Of a stretch of 5,590 nt of DNA, positions 4,831 through 5,590 are shown piece by piece. The notes beneath the pieces are model-generated. The model was not told the origin of the DNA and made no database searches. It saw nothing but the letters and a program-made list of their open reading frames with translations. The stretch is taken from NCBI GenBank assembly GCA_025980505.1, contig JAICXI010000151.1:1-5590 (forward strand). The letters run 5' to 3'. Position 1 is the first letter of the stretch, and every line of letters begins with the position of its first letter. The DNA is from a bacterium (GTDB lineage: Bacteria; Oederibacteriota; Muellerivitia; Muellerivitales; Muellerivitaceae). A program made the position numbers and the translations under genes.

Positions 4831-5590
4831 CTAAACGTTGACAAGGGGATCCGGAACGAGGGCTTCCGCGAACATCCGCGGATCATACGGCACCAGATCC
4901 TCCAGCCCTTCTCCCATACCTAGAAAACGGACCGGAAGCCCCAGCTGCTCGGACAAGGCCACCGCGATTCCGCCTTTCGCCGTCCCATCCAACTTGGTTA
5001 AAACGATCCCGGTGAGCTGCATTTCCCGGTGAAATTCACGGGCTTGGGTCAGGGCGTTTTGACCGCTGTTGGCGTCCAAGACCAGCCACTTCTCCAGCCT
5101 TACACCGGGGGCGGCTTTTTCCGCGACCCGAACTATTTTTTTCAGTTCTTCCATCAGGTTCTGCCGGTTATGGAGCCGGCCCGCCGTATCCACGACCAGG
5201 CAGTCCACACCTTGGGATAACCCCGATTTTAACGCGTCAAAAACCACCGCCGAGGACGCGGCGCCATGGGAGCCTCGGACGAGTTCTACTTTAGCACGAG
5301 AGGCCCATTCCGTCAGCTGTTCTTCTGCCGCGGCGCGGAAAGTGTCCCCCGCCGCCAGCAAAACCTTCCGCCCCTCGGAAGAGAAGCGGGATGCCAACTT
5401 TCCGGCGGTGGTGGTTTTTCCCGCCCCATTGACCCCCACCAGAAGGATGACGACCGGTCTGGCCGCCTCCCAGGGGGTATGGGCCCTCAGGAGCCTTTTT
5501 AAAACCGCTTCCCGCAGGTGTCGGGAAAGGGCAGTGGGGTGGCTTTCCTTTCCGCCCTTCAGGTTTTCCTGCACTTCCTGGACCAGGGCC
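4831..5590 (-). CDS. ftsY: Signal recognition particle receptor FtsY (NG GTPase domain); 5' end outside window
   Basis: Membrane-associated SRP GTPase that docks ribosome-SRP complexes at the translocon and hydrolyses GTP together with Ffh. 252 residues are visible; the frame is open through position 5590, so the start, any acidic A domain and the first part of the N domain lie outside. Numbering from the first visible codon: P-loop GVNGAGKTTT (52-61), DTFRAAA (82-88), DTAGRL (134-139), LDANSGQNA (171-179), TKLDGTAKGG (198-207) and GMGEGLEDLVPYD (224-236). DTFRAAA and the closing motif mark FtsY rather than Ffh, which has a DxxRPAA form and a C-terminal M domain. LDANSGQNA replaces the common LDATTGQNA, a minor change. 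The GTG at 5574 is not a credible start because it would cut into the N domain. The stop is TAG, 72 bases before the STAS gene. Confidence 0.97.
   Translation of the reverse strand, partial: ALVQEVQENLKGGKESHPTALSRHLREAVLKRLLRAHTPWEAARPVVILLVGVNGAGKTTTAGKLASRFSSEGRKVLLAAGDTFRAAAEEQLTEWASRAKVELVRGSHGAASSAVVFDALKSGLSQGVDCLVVDTAGRLHNRQNLMEELKKIVRVAEKAAPGVRLEKWLVLDANSGQNALTQAREFHREMQLTGIVLTKLDGTAKGGIAVALSEQLGLPVRFLGMGEGLEDLVPYDPRMFAEALVPDPLVNV

Noticed and set aside
5572..5574. GTG start for ftsY at 5574
   Set aside because: The frame stays open to the window edge and the FtsY N domain needs residues upstream; the gene is truncated by the window.

Overview
This window reads as an ordinary stretch of chromosome from a GC-rich bacterium (roughly 55-60% GC by eye). 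All five genes lie on the minus strand and are described here in transcription order, from high to low coordinates. A cleavable signal peptide on a 5'-nucleotidase-family protein, a diguanylate cyclase and bacterial-type glycogen synthase and FtsY fit a free-living bacterium, probably diderm. I cannot name the phylum from this sequence. There is no sign of phage, insertion sequence, CRISPR array, tRNA or rRNA.

Layout. (1) 5590-4831: 3' part of ftsY, the SRP receptor GTPase; its start lies outside the window. (2) 4758-4408: a small stand-alone STAS (anti-sigma-factor-antagonist-like) protein with a strong ribosome binding site. (3) 4380-2803: a secreted protein with the two-domain architecture of UshA-type 5'-nucleotidases. 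Its start codon sits in a short direct repeat and has no clear Shine-Dalgarno. A probable intrinsic terminator follows at 2777-2752. (4) 2652-1120: glgA, glycogen synthase, driven by a consensus sigma-70-type promoter (TTGACA, 16 bp, TATAAT) that abuts the preceding terminator. (5) 938 to beyond position 1: a soluble diguanylate cyclase with a helical N-terminal region resembling the RsbRD-type N-terminal domain and a GGDEF domain whose signature is GGEEM. Its C-terminal end lies outside the window. The 181-base gap between glgA and the cyclase gene (939-1119) contains a cluster of inverted repeats, one resembling a dispersed REP-like motif.

How the genes relate. ftsY, the STAS gene and the nucleotidase-like gene run with gaps of 72 and 27 bases and may be co-transcribed, although a weak candidate promoter precedes the STAS gene. 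glgA looks like its own transcription unit. The genes do not form one obvious pathway: they cover protein targeting, partner-switch signalling, periplasmic nucleotide binding or hydrolysis, glycogen storage and c-di-GMP signalling. I see no convincing new multi-gene system. The observation most worth following is that the nucleotidase-like protein has lost three of the usual metal-site residues while its C-terminal substrate-binding motifs look intact, so it may be a secreted pseudoenzyme.
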